Source of the DNA: Planctomycetota bacterium
GTDB taxonomy: Bacteria > Planctomycetota > J058
Assembly: GCA_019636275.1 (NCBI GenBank)
Contig: JAHBXY010000037.1
Coordinates: 1 to 62,405, forward strand
Length of the DNA stretch: 62,405 nucleotides
Reading direction: 5' to 3'
Position numbers and translations under genes: made by a program. This document shows positions 13,301-22,969 of the stretch, in pieces; position 1 is the stretch's first letter; every line of letters begins with the position of its first letter. Below the pieces are notes generated by a model that saw nothing but the letters and a program-made list of their open reading frames with translations, was not told the DNA's origin and did no database searches.

Positions 13301-13902
13301 AGGTCGCAGAGCGCCCGGTTGACCACGAGCAGCAGCCCACCGGCCTCGTCCTCGACGAACATGGGGATCGGCACGACGTCGACGGCGCGGGCGAGGAGCT
13401 CACGCGAGACGAGGCCCGGGGCCGCCGCGGGCTCGGGGACGTCGGCGCGCAGGAGGAGCCCTTCGAGGCGGTCTCCAACGCGGCGAGCGAGGTTCCTCAC
13501 GGCCACCGCCCGGCCGTCGAGCCGGACCAGGCGATGCTCGAGGTCGACCGTCCGGACGCTGGGCCGGAGGCCGGTCTGGACGCCGGGCGGGAGCTCGAGC
13601 GAGGCGATCGCCGCCTCGACGCGGGCGCGGTCCAGCGGGTGCACGAGCGACGCCCACGCGTCGACCACCCGGAGGCGCTCGGGCGAGCCCCCGAGCAGCT
13701 CCTGGGCCCCTGGCCCGAAGCGGTCGAACGCGCCGGTGCGCAGGTGCAGGGTGTAGGTGACGCCGAGCGCCTCGGCGAGCGGGACGCCGGCGTCGAGGTC
13801 GGCGGCCGGGGTCTGGGCAGAGCCCTCCGCCGGCGGGGGGTCGACGCCCGCGCCAGCCCGCGGTGCCGAGGCGTGATCGCCATGCGAAGGACCTTCGCCC
13901 AC
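10312..13902 (-). CDS. Multi-PAS hybrid sensor histidine kinase with two receivers and an HPt domain
   Basis: 1196 aa, soluble: no transmembrane segments seen. Domain order: two weak PAS regions (about 45-275), two clear PAS/PAC units (about 285-405 and 415-540, the first with DVTERRAAEQAL at its end), HisKA with phospho-acceptor His in SHEIRTPLN (~563), HATPase with N box LLSNAVKFTARG (~680), G1 DTGPGIP and G2 GGTGLGL, receiver 1 (~803-915, Asp in LVDRDLP), receiver 2 (~940-1055, Asp in LLDVQMPELDG), and HPt (ISHGLRGGSANVGA, His ~1134). It is a BarA/ArcB-like phosphorelay entirely in one chain; receiver 1 looks more diverged. No output regulator is adjacent. Next to a second hybrid kinase that shares the catalytic core sequence closely. 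Confidence 0.92.
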   Translation of the reverse strand: MGEGPSHGDHASAPRAGAGVDPPPAEGSAQTPAADLDAGVPLAEALGVTYTLHLRTGAFDRFGPGAQELLGGSPERLRVVDAWASLVHPLDRARVEAAIASLELPPGVQTGLRPSVRTVDLEHRLVRLDGRAVAVRNLARRVGDRLEGLLLRADVPEPAAAPGLVSRELLARAVDVVPIPMFVEDEAGGLLLVVNRALCDLLRAPREALLEAPPEGLRALLGRRAASAAGVHDDEAPFTLEARLAPGSGESRRLRAEKAPLRDGAGRRYLVGTVREAAVGEEHGDDAGEGDLGGREFLARLLDSVADPIFVKDERHRWVVFNRAFEELMGHPREELLGRSDYDFFPREEADVFWAQDEVAFRAGEVNENEENLTDARGRRHVILTKKQAFTQPDGRRVLVGVIRDVTERRAAEQALRESEERFRAIFNQGPLGMAVLDLGLRLRSVNDMLCRMLAAEEEDLIGRGLHELTHPEDRSAGDDTAEHLLSGALTARKTERRCLRRDGGVLWASLTLSVICDHEGEPLHFLAMVEDVGERKRAEATLLRARDAALQSAQVKARFLANVSHEIRTPLNAVIGMTGLLLDGRLDPEQRECAELIRSSGDALLTLLNDILDFSKLESDRIELERRPLDVRDCVEESLDLLATRAAEKGLELVHMVDPTVPATLLGDSARLRQVLINLLSNAVKFTARGLVQLDVVSRPLDADTHEVRFTVADTGPGIPADRLDRLFQSFSQVDASTTRQYGGTGLGLVISRRLVELMGGRMWVESAVDRGSAFHFTVVALETTPAAASGREPPDPALSGRRLLVVDDVPAVRLFVVRQAAAWGVDVDEAADVEEALEHLRAGAPYDAVLVDRDLPAAELVEAARAAHGERCPPVVLLTPFGRVGSERHRAMFQAQVTKPIKPAQLRATLDRLLAGAPRGPDDAPRLDDALGRRLPLHLLVVDDNAVNLRVAVRLLERLGYRADVAASGHEALAALQRQPYDVVLLDVQMPELDGLEVARRVRARDPGPRPRIVALTADVLHGDRERCLAAGMDDFVGKPVRLEELRTALERAAVALGRPGPGAPLVPAAPRPGEGAALDEEAIAALRVLSDDGDDRPVADLYALLLRDALARAAELRAAAERGDRAAVLRISHGLRGGSANVGARLIRDAAAEVEAAAGDGDLARLAGPIAQLERAVERTRVAAARRFQGGLA

Positions 13903-13950
13903 GGTCCCTGGCCTCCCTGGCCGACGACGGGTCGTCTGCCGCCGGGCGGC

Positions 13951-16764
13951 CTACTCTACTGGGTCGCTCCCGGACGTGCTGCCGCCGGCGGCGGCCCGGC
14001 GGGCAGACGCGAGGGCGGCCTCGACCCGCGCGAACTCGGCGCGGACGGCGCGGACCAGGTCCGGGAGGTCCTGGCGGCGGTCTGCCCGCGCGGTCGCCTC
14101 GAGCGCGTGGCAGCGCTGCGCCATGGCCGTCGCCCCCAGGCTGGCGCAGCTCCCCTTGAGGCCGTGGGCGTGCCGGATCGCCCCGGGCACGTCGCCGCGG
14201 GCCACCGCGTCCTCCAGGGCCGCGAGCATCTGCGGTGCGTCGACGAGGAACAGGTCGGTGAGCTCGGTGGCCACGTCGACCCCGGCGCCCGCGTCGAAGC
14301 GCAGCCGGTCGAGCACGCGCCAGTCGATCGGCGCCTCATCACCCGAGCCGACCGTCGCGGCGGCCGCCGAGCCGTCGACCGCGCCGCCGTCGACCGTCGG
14401 GGTGGGTGGGTCGCGAGGTTCGCGTCGGCCCGACGCTCCCCCCTCGAAGGCGCCTGCGGGGGGCCGGCGCCGTTGCTCGCATCGGACGAGGATCGCCTGG
14501 AGCTCCTCGATCCGCACCGGCTTGCTCACGTACTCGTCCATGCCCGCGTCCAGGCAGCGCTCGCGATCACCGTGCATGGCCCCCGCGGTGAGCGCCACGA
14601 GCCACGGGCGCCGATCGGCCGGCGAACCGCGCGTGATGCGCCGGGCGGCCTCGAGCCCGTCGACGCCAGGCATCTGCACGTCCATGAGGACGAGGTCGTA
14701 CTCGCGCTGGCCGATGGCATCGAGCGCCTGCGCGCCGTCGTCGACCACGTCGGCCGCGTAGCCCAGCCGTCCGAGGAGGCGTACGATCACCTGCTGGTTG
14801 ACGACGTTGTCCTCCGCGACCAGGACGCGCAGCGGGTGCGCGCGCGCGAGGTCGCGGCGGAGGGCGCCGGCCACGGCCGGCGGCGAGGTCGGAGGCTCGG
14901 GGTCGCCGGCCTCGGCGGCCTCGACCACGATCGTGAACGAGAACGTGGACCCCCGGCCCGGCTCGCTCTCCACCCGCAGCGCCCCGCCCATGAGCTCGAC
15001 GAGGCCCTGGCTGATCGCCAGCCCGAGGCCGGTGCCGCCGAAGCGCCGGCGGGTGGAGGCGTCCACCTGGCTGAACGAGTGGAAGAGCCGCCCTATGCGC
15101 TCGGGCGGGATCCCGATGCCCGTGTCGCTGATGCGGAAGGAGAGCTCGTGACGCTCCCGCGCGCCGACGGGCCCGGGCGGCGAGCGGCGGGCGCCGACGC
15201 GCACGTGCACGGCGCCCCGCTCGGTGAACTTGACGGCGTTGTCGACGAGGTTCACGAGCACCTGCCGCAGGCGCGTCGAGTCGCCGAGGACGCGGCGGGG
15301 CACGGTCGGGTCCACGGTGGTGGTGAGCTCGAGGCCCTTCGCGCCCGCGCGGGGGAGGAGGAGCTCGACGGCCCCCGCGAGGCAGTCGCGCACGTCGAAC
15401 GCCTGGCGCTCGAGGTCCATGCGGCCCGACTCGATCTTCGAGACGTCCAGGATGTCGTCGATGAGCTGGAGGAGCGCGTCCCCGCTGCTGCGGATGAGCT
15501 CGGCGCACTCGCGCTGCTCGGGCGTGAGCGGGGTGTCGAGGAGCAGGGCCGACATGCCGATCACCGCGTTCATCGGCGTGCGGATCTCGTGGCTCATGGT
15601 GGCCAGGAAGCGCGACTTGGCCAGCGTCGCCGCCTCGGCCACTTCCTTGGCGCGCTGGAGCTCCTCCTCCACGTGCTTGCGGGCGGTGATGTCGAGGAAG
15701 ACGCCGTTCCAGAGGACCACCCCGCCGGGTCGCCGGGAGGGGGTGGAGGTCGCGTGGAGCCAGCGCTCCTCGCCGGAGCGCAGCGCGACGCGGAACTCCA
15801 GGCGGAACGTCTCCATGGTGCGGGCGGAGGTCTCGACGGCGCGCGCGAACGTCTCCTTGTCGGCGGGGACGATGATCTCGAGGGCCACCGCTGCGTCGCG
15901 GAGGATCTCGTCGGGGTCGAGGCCCAGCACGGGGCCGACGCTCGGGCTGATGAACGGGAACCGCTGCGCGCCGTCCGGGTGGAGCTCGAACTGGTAGACG
16001 ACGCCGGGGATGCTGGCCGCGACCTCGCGCAGATGGGCCTCGGTGTCGCGCAGGGCGCGCTCGGTGCGGCGGCGGTCGCGCAGGTCGCGCTTGAACCCGA
16101 CGTAGCAGCGCGGCCGGCCGGCGTCGTCCATGACGGCGAAGGCGTCGAGCTCGAGCTCGAGCGGGGCGCCGTCAGCCGCCCGGGAGACCACCTCGCCCCG
16201 AAAACGCCCCGTCTCGGCGAGCTCCCGCGCGACCCGGTCGAACGCGGCCTCGCCCATGTGGATCGCCGGCGTCCGGCCGACGAGCGCCTCGTCGGGGCGG
16301 CCGATGAGCCGCCGGTGGGCGGCGTTGCGATAGAGGTACGTCCCGTCGAGGGCCATCACGGCGACCGCCTCGGGGCAGCGCTCGAGCGCCTCGAAGAGGA
16401 CCTGCTCGGCGCCGGCGCGTTCCGCCGCCCAGGTGGCGTCGCCGTGCTCGACAACGACGAAGGCTCCCAGGCGCAGGGCCCGGAGGGCCAGGGCGCAACC
16501 CGGTCTGGCCTCGATCGTGCGCTCGACCGCGGCCTGCCCCGCCGCGAGGGCCACGGCCACGGCGTCCGCCAGGGCCTGGGCCGCCGCCGGCGGCAACCCC
16601 GCGGAGATGCGCTCGACGTAGCGATCCCCCGGGGCGAGGTCGGTGGTCAGGCCGATGGCGGCCGCGAGGGCGGGCCAGTTCGGGTCGGCGCCGACGACCA
16701 GACCGTCGGCTCCGAGGAGCACGTGCGCGCGCGGCGGAGGCGTGAGGTGCGGGAATCCCTTCAT
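13951..16764 (-). CDS. PAS hybrid sensor histidine kinase with receiver and HPt domain
   Basis: 937 aa from the ATG at 16764, chosen because GGGGAGCTCCG precedes it; the frame is open further upstream. Two PAS units (about 118-235 and 241-365, the second PAS_3-like with WLHATSTP and [14 protein letters not shown]), HisKA ([12 protein letters not shown], His ~390), HATPase ([29 protein letters not shown]), one receiver ([12 protein letters not shown], Asp in [12 protein letters not shown], Lys in VSKPVR), and C-terminal HPt ([14 protein letters not shown], His ~865). The dimerisation/ATPase core is very like that of the kinase downstream, for example [15 protein letters not shown] in both, which indicates duplication. 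No membrane segment, so a cytoplasmic signal is likely. The final phosphate acceptor is not encoded nearby. Confidence 0.92.
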   Translation of the reverse strand: MKGFPHLTPPPRAHVLLGADGLVVGADPNWPALAAAIGLTTDLAPGDRYVERISAGLPPAAAQALADAVAVALAAGQAAVERTIEARPGCALALRALRLGAFVVVEHGDATWAAERAGAEQVLFEALERCPEAVAVMALDGTYLYRNAAHRRLIGRPDEALVGRTPAIHMGEAAFDRVARELAETGRFRGEVVSRAADGAPLELELDAFAVMDDAGRPRCYVGFKRDLRDRRRTERALRDTEAHLREVAASIPGVVYQFELHPDGAQRFPFISPSVGPVLGLDPDEILRDAAVALEIIVPADKETFARAVETSARTMETFRLEFRVALRSGEERWLHATSTPSRRPGGVVLWNGVFLDITARKHVEEELQRAKEVAEAATLAKSRFLATMSHEIRTPMNAVIGMSALLLDTPLTPEQRECAELIRSSGDALLQLIDDILDVSKIESGRMDLERQAFDVRDCLAGAVELLLPRAGAKGLELTTTVDPTVPRRVLGDSTRLRQVLVNLVDNAVKFTERGAVHVRVGARRSPPGPVGARERHELSFRISDTGIGIPPERIGRLFHSFSQVDASTRRRFGGTGLGLAISQGLVELMGGALRVESEPGRGSTFSFTIVVEAAEAGDPEPPTSPPAVAGALRRDLARAHPLRVLVAEDNVVNQQVIVRLLGRLGYAADVVDDGAQALDAIGQREYDLVLMDVQMPGVDGLEAARRITRGSPADRRPWLVALTAGAMHGDRERCLDAGMDEYVSKPVRIEELQAILVRCEQRRRPPAGAFEGGASGRREPRDPPTPTVDGGAVDGSAAAATVGSGDEAPIDWRVLDRLRFDAGAGVDVATELTDLFLVDAPQMLAALEDAVARGDVPGAIRHAHGLKGSCASLGATAMAQRCHALEATARADRRQDLPDLVRAVRAEFARVEAALASARRAAAGGSTSGSDPVE

Positions 16765-16836
16765 CGGAGCTCCCCGCCGTTGTACCGCGCGAAGCACCCC
16801 CGCGTGGTCCGGCGACGCGAGCCGCCCGGGCGGTCC

Positions 16837-19149
<2,313 letters not shown>

Positions 19150-19281
19150 CTGTCCCCCGCCCACTTCGACCGACGAGACCCACCCGCAGGTTCCGCCGCG
19201 CCTGGAGAATAGCGCGCGCGGCCTCCGCTCACCCGGTCGACACAGCCGACCCCGTCGGCGTGGGGGTCCTCCCCGCCCCCT

Positions 19282-19311
19282 TTGACGCAGGGCGCCGCCG
19301 GTGGCTAGAAT
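19282..19311 (+). promoter_or_regulatory. Sigma70-like promoter of the TRAP operon
   Basis: TTGACG (19282-19287, five of six consensus bases), 18-bp spacer, TAGAAT (19306-19311, five of six). A start near 19318 would give a leader of about 47 nt before the first gene, whose ribosome site AAGGAG lies just before ATG 19365. It faces away from the kinase at 16837-19149. Confidence 0.75.
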
Positions 19312-19364
19312 CCGCGCCGCCTGGGCGCTCCCTTTCTATCCGCTTGCGCCTGAAGGAGTAGGGA

Positions 19365-19610
19365 ATGCCCGATCCTCGACGCGACGGCGAGGGCATGATC
19401 GACCTCGCCACCTTCGAGCGCCTCGACGCCGCGCGGCGCGAGGCGCTCGAGGCCGAGGCCGCCCAGAACGCGGCCGACGAGCTGCCCGCCTCGCTGACGC
19501 GGGACCGGCTGGCCGAGCTCAAGGACGCCTACCGGACCCAGATCGAGGAGCGGCTGAAGAACCGCCGACGCCAGCGCCGCCTCATGCGCGGCGGGGAGGC
19601 CCCCCGATGA
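19365..19610 (+). CDS. Small charged helical protein, first gene of the TRAP operon
   Basis: 81 aa, not recognised. The sequence is almost wholly amphipathic helix: acidic and Ala-rich in the first half (RREALEAEAAQNAADEL), basic at the end (EERLKNRRRQRRLMRGG). No signal peptide or Cys. ATG with AAGGAGTAGGGA upstream; its TGA overlaps the ATG of the TatT gene (ATGA), so translation is coupled. Third-position GC is as high as in its neighbours, supporting a real gene. Its place at the head of the operon suggests an accessory or regulatory role in the transporter, but nothing in the sequence shows this. Confidence 0.7.
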   Translation: MPDPRRDGEGMIDLATFERLDAARREALEAEAAQNAADELPASLTRDRLAELKDAYRTQIEERLKNRRRQRRLMRGGEAPR

Positions 19611-20665
19611 CCCGCCCCTTCTCCGGCGTCCGCGCGGCGGCCGTGGCCCTCGCCCCGCTGCTCCTGCTCGCGCAGGGGTGCTCCTTCGACCGCATGGCGG
19701 CCGACACCATGGCGCCGGTGCTCCTGCGCACGAAGGACAACTTCAACCGCGAGTCGGTCCCGCGCTTCGCCCGCGAGGCCGGGCCGGGCCTCCTCGTGAC
19801 CCTCGACGGCATGGTCCTGGCGAGCCCGCGCAACGTCGAGCTGCGCCTGCTCCAGGCCGAGATGAACGCCGCCTTCGCCTTCGGCTTCCTCGAGCGCGAG
19901 GACCCCGTGTGGGCGACCTCGCTCTACCGCAAGGCGCGCGCGGCCGCGGCCGCCGCCCTGGCCGAGGAGGACGACGACCTGGCCGCGGCGCTGGCGCAGG
20001 GCGACCAGGCCCGCCTCCGCGCCCTGCTCGCCGACGCCGACGAGGACGCCCTGCCGGCCCTCTTCTGGTGGGCCTTCGCCCGCGGCGCCGAGGTGAACCT
20101 CAACCGCGGCGACACGACGCAGGTGGCGGCCCTGGCCACCGTCGACCTCGTCATGGGCTGGGTCCTCGGCCGCGACGAGCGCTTCTACAACGGTGGGCCG
20201 CACCTCTACTTCGCCCTGCGCCACCTGGCCCTGCCGCCCAGCTTCGGCGGCAAGCCGCAGGAGGGCCTCAAGCACTTCGAGGCCGTCGAGCGCATCACCG
20301 GCGGCAAGCTGCTCATGGCGCGCGTCCTGCGCGCGCAGTTCCACGCGCCGACGCTCGCGGCCACGCCGGCGGGGACGCCGATCGCGCAGGTCCTCGAGGC
20401 GCAGAAGGCGGCCTGGGCCGCCTACCACGACCCCCTCGCGGCGGTCCTCGGCGCGCCCGACGACCTGTGGCCCGAGCAGGCGCTGCCCAACGCCGTGGCG
20501 AAGGTCCGCGCGCGCGAGCTGCTGCAGGACCCCGAGGGCAACAACATCATCACCCCGCCCGGGGTGACGAACGCGTACAAGAAGGAGCCCGCGGCCGACG
20601 GCGGCTGGGGCGACGAGGGCGACGGGGCCTGGGGCGACTCGGCCGGCCCGGTGCAGGACCGCTGA
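19607..20665 (+). CDS. TRAP transporter TatT-type lipoprotein
   Basis: 352 aa. The N-terminus MTRPFSG..LALAPLLLLAQGC is a lipoprotein signal with lipobox LAQG-Cys (Cys ~25), so the mature protein is membrane-anchored. The body (LRLLQAEMNAAFAFGFLE, FWWAFARGAEVNLN, NGGPHLYFALRHLALPP, GKPQEGLKHFEAV) matches the TatT component family known from Treponema pallidum Tp0956: a TPR protein that binds the TRAP substrate-binding protein in the periplasm. It overlaps the preceding gene and is followed after 77 bp by the DctP gene, exactly the expected partnership. The acidic, Gly/Trp-rich tail (GWGDEGDGAWGD) is unusual. Confidence 0.87.
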   Translation: MTRPFSGVRAAAVALAPLLLLAQGCSFDRMAADTMAPVLLRTKDNFNRESVPRFAREAGPGLLVTLDGMVLASPRNVELRLLQAEMNAAFAFGFLEREDPVWATSLYRKARAAAAAALAEEDDDLAAALAQGDQARLRALLADADEDALPALFWWAFARGAEVNLNRGDTTQVAALATVDLVMGWVLGRDERFYNGGPHLYFALRHLALPPSFGGKPQEGLKHFEAVERITGGKLLMARVLRAQFHAPTLAATPAGTPIAQVLEAQKAAWAAYHDPLAAVLGAPDDLWPEQALPNAVAKVRARELLQDPEGNNIITPPGVTNAYKKEPAADGGWGDEGDGAWGDSAGPVQDR

Positions 20666-20742
20666 ACACCGCGCGCCGCGCGCTCCCCTCGCGGGGAGGC
20701 GGGGCGCGCCGACCCGACGGAGTCGGGAGAGGGGATCGAGCC

Positions 20743-21768
20743 ATGCGCGCTCGCAAGCTTGGCCTGGCCGCGCTGGTCGCCGCCGGGACGTTCGCGGCCA
20801 CGCCGGGGACCGACGTCGCCGCGCAGCAGCGCGGCGTGACCCTGCGCATCGCCACGCAGGCGCCCGACGGCACCGTGTGGATGGACGCGCTCAACGACAT
20901 CCAGCGCGAGATCGACCGCGGCACCAAGGGCCGCGTCGCCTTCCAGTTCTTCCCCAACGGCAGCCAGGGCGACGAGAAGGCCGTCATCGAGCGCATGCAG
21001 GTGGGCCTGCTCCACGGCGGGCTGTTCACCGGGATCGGCCTGGGCGAGATCCTCCCCAAGGTGCGCATCCTCGAGATGCCCTTCCTCTACCGCAACAAGG
21101 AGGAGATCGACGCGGTCAAGGCCGCGCTCGAGGAGGAGCTGCGCGCGGGCTTCGAGGAGCGCGGCTTCGTGTTCCTCGGCTGGGCCGAGGTCGGCTGGGC
21201 CTACATCTTCTCCAAGCAGGAGGCGCGCAACCTCGCCGAGCTGCGCCAGCGCAAGATCTGGGTGTGGCAGGGCGACCCGCTCGCCGAGCGCACCTTCCAG
21301 GTCTTCGGCCTCGCCGGCACGCCGCTGCCGCTCACCGACGTCCTCACCTCGCTCGAGACCGGCATGATCGACTCGGTCTACAACTCGCCCTACGGGCTCG
21401 TCGGCCTGCAGTGGCACCGCAACGTGCGCTACATGAGCCGCATGACCGTCGGCCACGGCACGGGCGCGCTGCTCGTCTCGAAGAGCGAGTGGGAGAAGAT
21501 CCCGCCGGCGGTGCGCGGCAACATCGCCGCCGCCTGCCGCCGGCGCCTCGACGCCCTCCTCACCGAGGTCGGCGCCAAGAACGAGCAGACCGTCACCGAG
21601 CTGCAGCAGAACGGCACGACGATCATCCCCATCCCCGAGGAGGAGATGCCGCAGTACCTGAAGTTCGGCGAGCAGGTCGCCGAGCAGATGGCCGGCGTCC
21701 TCTACGACAAGGCGCTCCTCGAGCGCGTGCGCGGCATCCTCCGCGAGCGCCGGGCCGGCGGCCGCTAG
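20743..21768 (+). CDS. dctP: TRAP transporter substrate-binding protein (DctP family)
   Basis: 341 aa with a signal peptide (first ~27 residues, AALVAAGTFAATPGTDVAAQ). Conserved DctP features: TLRIATQAPDGTVWMDALNDIQREI, the hinge region with RKIWVWQGDPL containing the Arg that normally salt-bridges the ligand carboxylate, and LTSLETGMIDSVYNSPYGLVGLQWH. The family binds organic acids such as C4-dicarboxylates, sialic acid or keto acids in the periplasm and hands them to the QM permease. The Arg suggests a carboxylate here; more cannot be said. GGGAGAGGGG precedes ATG 20743. It belongs to the run TatT-DctP-DctQ-DctM. Confidence 0.92.
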   Translation: MRARKLGLAALVAAGTFAATPGTDVAAQQRGVTLRIATQAPDGTVWMDALNDIQREIDRGTKGRVAFQFFPNGSQGDEKAVIERMQVGLLHGGLFTGIGLGEILPKVRILEMPFLYRNKEEIDAVKAALEEELRAGFEERGFVFLGWAEVGWAYIFSKQEARNLAELRQRKIWVWQGDPLAERTFQVFGLAGTPLPLTDVLTSLETGMIDSVYNSPYGLVGLQWHRNVRYMSRMTVGHGTGALLVSKSEWEKIPPAVRGNIAAACRRRLDALLTEVGAKNEQTVTELQQNGTTIIPIPEEEMPQYLKFGEQVAEQMAGVLYDKALLERVRGILRERRAGGR

Positions 21769-21787
21769 CCAGGCCCGGCGAGCACCC

Positions 21788-22969
21788 ATGAACCACGCCC
21801 CCCCGAGCGACGACGCGGCGCCGCCGCTCCCCGCCCGCGCCCCGCGCGCGCTGGGGCCGCTCCTGCGCCTCGACCGCCAGCTCCAGCGGCTCGAGGTGGG
21901 CCTCTGCGCGGCCAGCCTCCTGGTCATGATCGGGCTGGCCTTCGCGCAGGTGCTCCTGCGGACGTTCCGCACCGACGTCCTGCAGCCGGTGGCGTGGTTC
22001 GACAACATCGCCCGGCACCTCGTGATCTGGGTTGGCATGCTCGGGGCGAGCCTCGCCACGGCCGAGGGGCGCCACATCTCGATCGAGGCCCTGCCCAAGC
22101 TCCTCGGGCCGGGCGGGCGGCGGCGCAACGAGCTGCTCGTGAGCCTGGCCTCGCTCGTGGTCGTCGGCGCCCTCTTCGTCCTGTCGATGCTCTACATGCT
22201 CCGCGTGCAGGTCCCCGACGTCGCGCACCTGTTCCGCATCGACGCGCTCGAGCTCAACGTCCCGCGCTGGCCGTTCCTGGTCATCGTGCCCTTCGGCCTG
22301 GCCGTGATCGGCTGGCGCTTCGGCCTGCGCGCCGCGCAGGCCTGGTGGATGACCGACGAGGAGTACCACGCCCGCGAGGCGGCCCTCGAGCGCGAGGTCA
22401 TGGCCGGCGCCGAGGCCGAGGTCGCGCCGCCCGCCGAGGCGCCGCCCGCCGCCGCCGCCTCGCCTGCCGAGGCCAAGGCCTCGGACCCCGAGGCCCCGGT
22501 GGCCGCCGGTCCGGATGCCGGCGCGACGCCCGCCGACTGGCCGCCGCCCGCCGACGCCTCGCCGGCGCCGGTCGCCGGCGCGCCCGCGCCGGCCCGCTCC
22601 CCCTTCGCCCGGCCCGGCCTCGGCCGCTCGACCGACGAGATCCCCGTCTACCGCGACATCGCCGACGACGACGACCGCTCCGAGCCGTCGGCGCGCCACG
22701 TCGTCGCCGAGTCGTCGGAGGCGCTCGAGGCCCTCCGCCCGCCGCTCGACTCCTCCGACGTCCTCGACCCGCCCTCCGACATCGGCGGCGACGACCTCGT
22801 CGAGGACGCGGTCGAGCGCCTCGCCGACACCGAGCGGCTGAAGATCGCCCGCGACCCCGGCCCCGCCGACGACGAGCCCGAGCCGCAGACCGACCGCCTG
22901 CCGCGGCCCGACCTGCCGGCCGACGGCCCCCGGCCGGCCGACCAGGACGAGCCGGGGAGGACCGCGTGA
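21788..22969 (+). CDS. dctQ: TRAP transporter small permease (DctQ) with long disordered tail
   Basis: 393 aa, about twice the usual size. Residues ~35-195 are a DctQ membrane subunit with four helices: LCAASLLVMIGLAFAQVLLR, HLVIWVGMLGASLAT, LLVSLASLVVVGALFVLSML, and PFLVIVPFGLAVIGW. The family motif EGRHISIEALPKLL sits after helix 2. Beyond residue ~200 come ~190 residues of Ala/Pro/Glu/Asp-rich, presumably disordered text with no known domain. The small permease stabilises DctM and docks the receptor; the tail is extra and, by topology, probably cytoplasmic. TGA at 22967-22969 overlaps the DctM start (GTGA). Confidence 0.88.
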   Translation: MNHAPPSDDAAPPLPARAPRALGPLLRLDRQLQRLEVGLCAASLLVMIGLAFAQVLLRTFRTDVLQPVAWFDNIARHLVIWVGMLGASLATAEGRHISIEALPKLLGPGGRRRNELLVSLASLVVVGALFVLSMLYMLRVQVPDVAHLFRIDALELNVPRWPFLVIVPFGLAVIGWRFGLRAAQAWWMTDEEYHAREAALEREVMAGAEAEVAPPAEAPPAAAASPAEAKASDPEAPVAAGPDAGATPADWPPPADASPAPVAGAPAPARSPFARPGLGRSTDEIPVYRDIADDDDRSEPSARHVVAESSEALEALRPPLDSSDVLDPPSDIGGDDLVEDAVERLADTERLKIARDPGPADDEPEPQTDRLPRPDLPADGPRPADQDEPGRTA

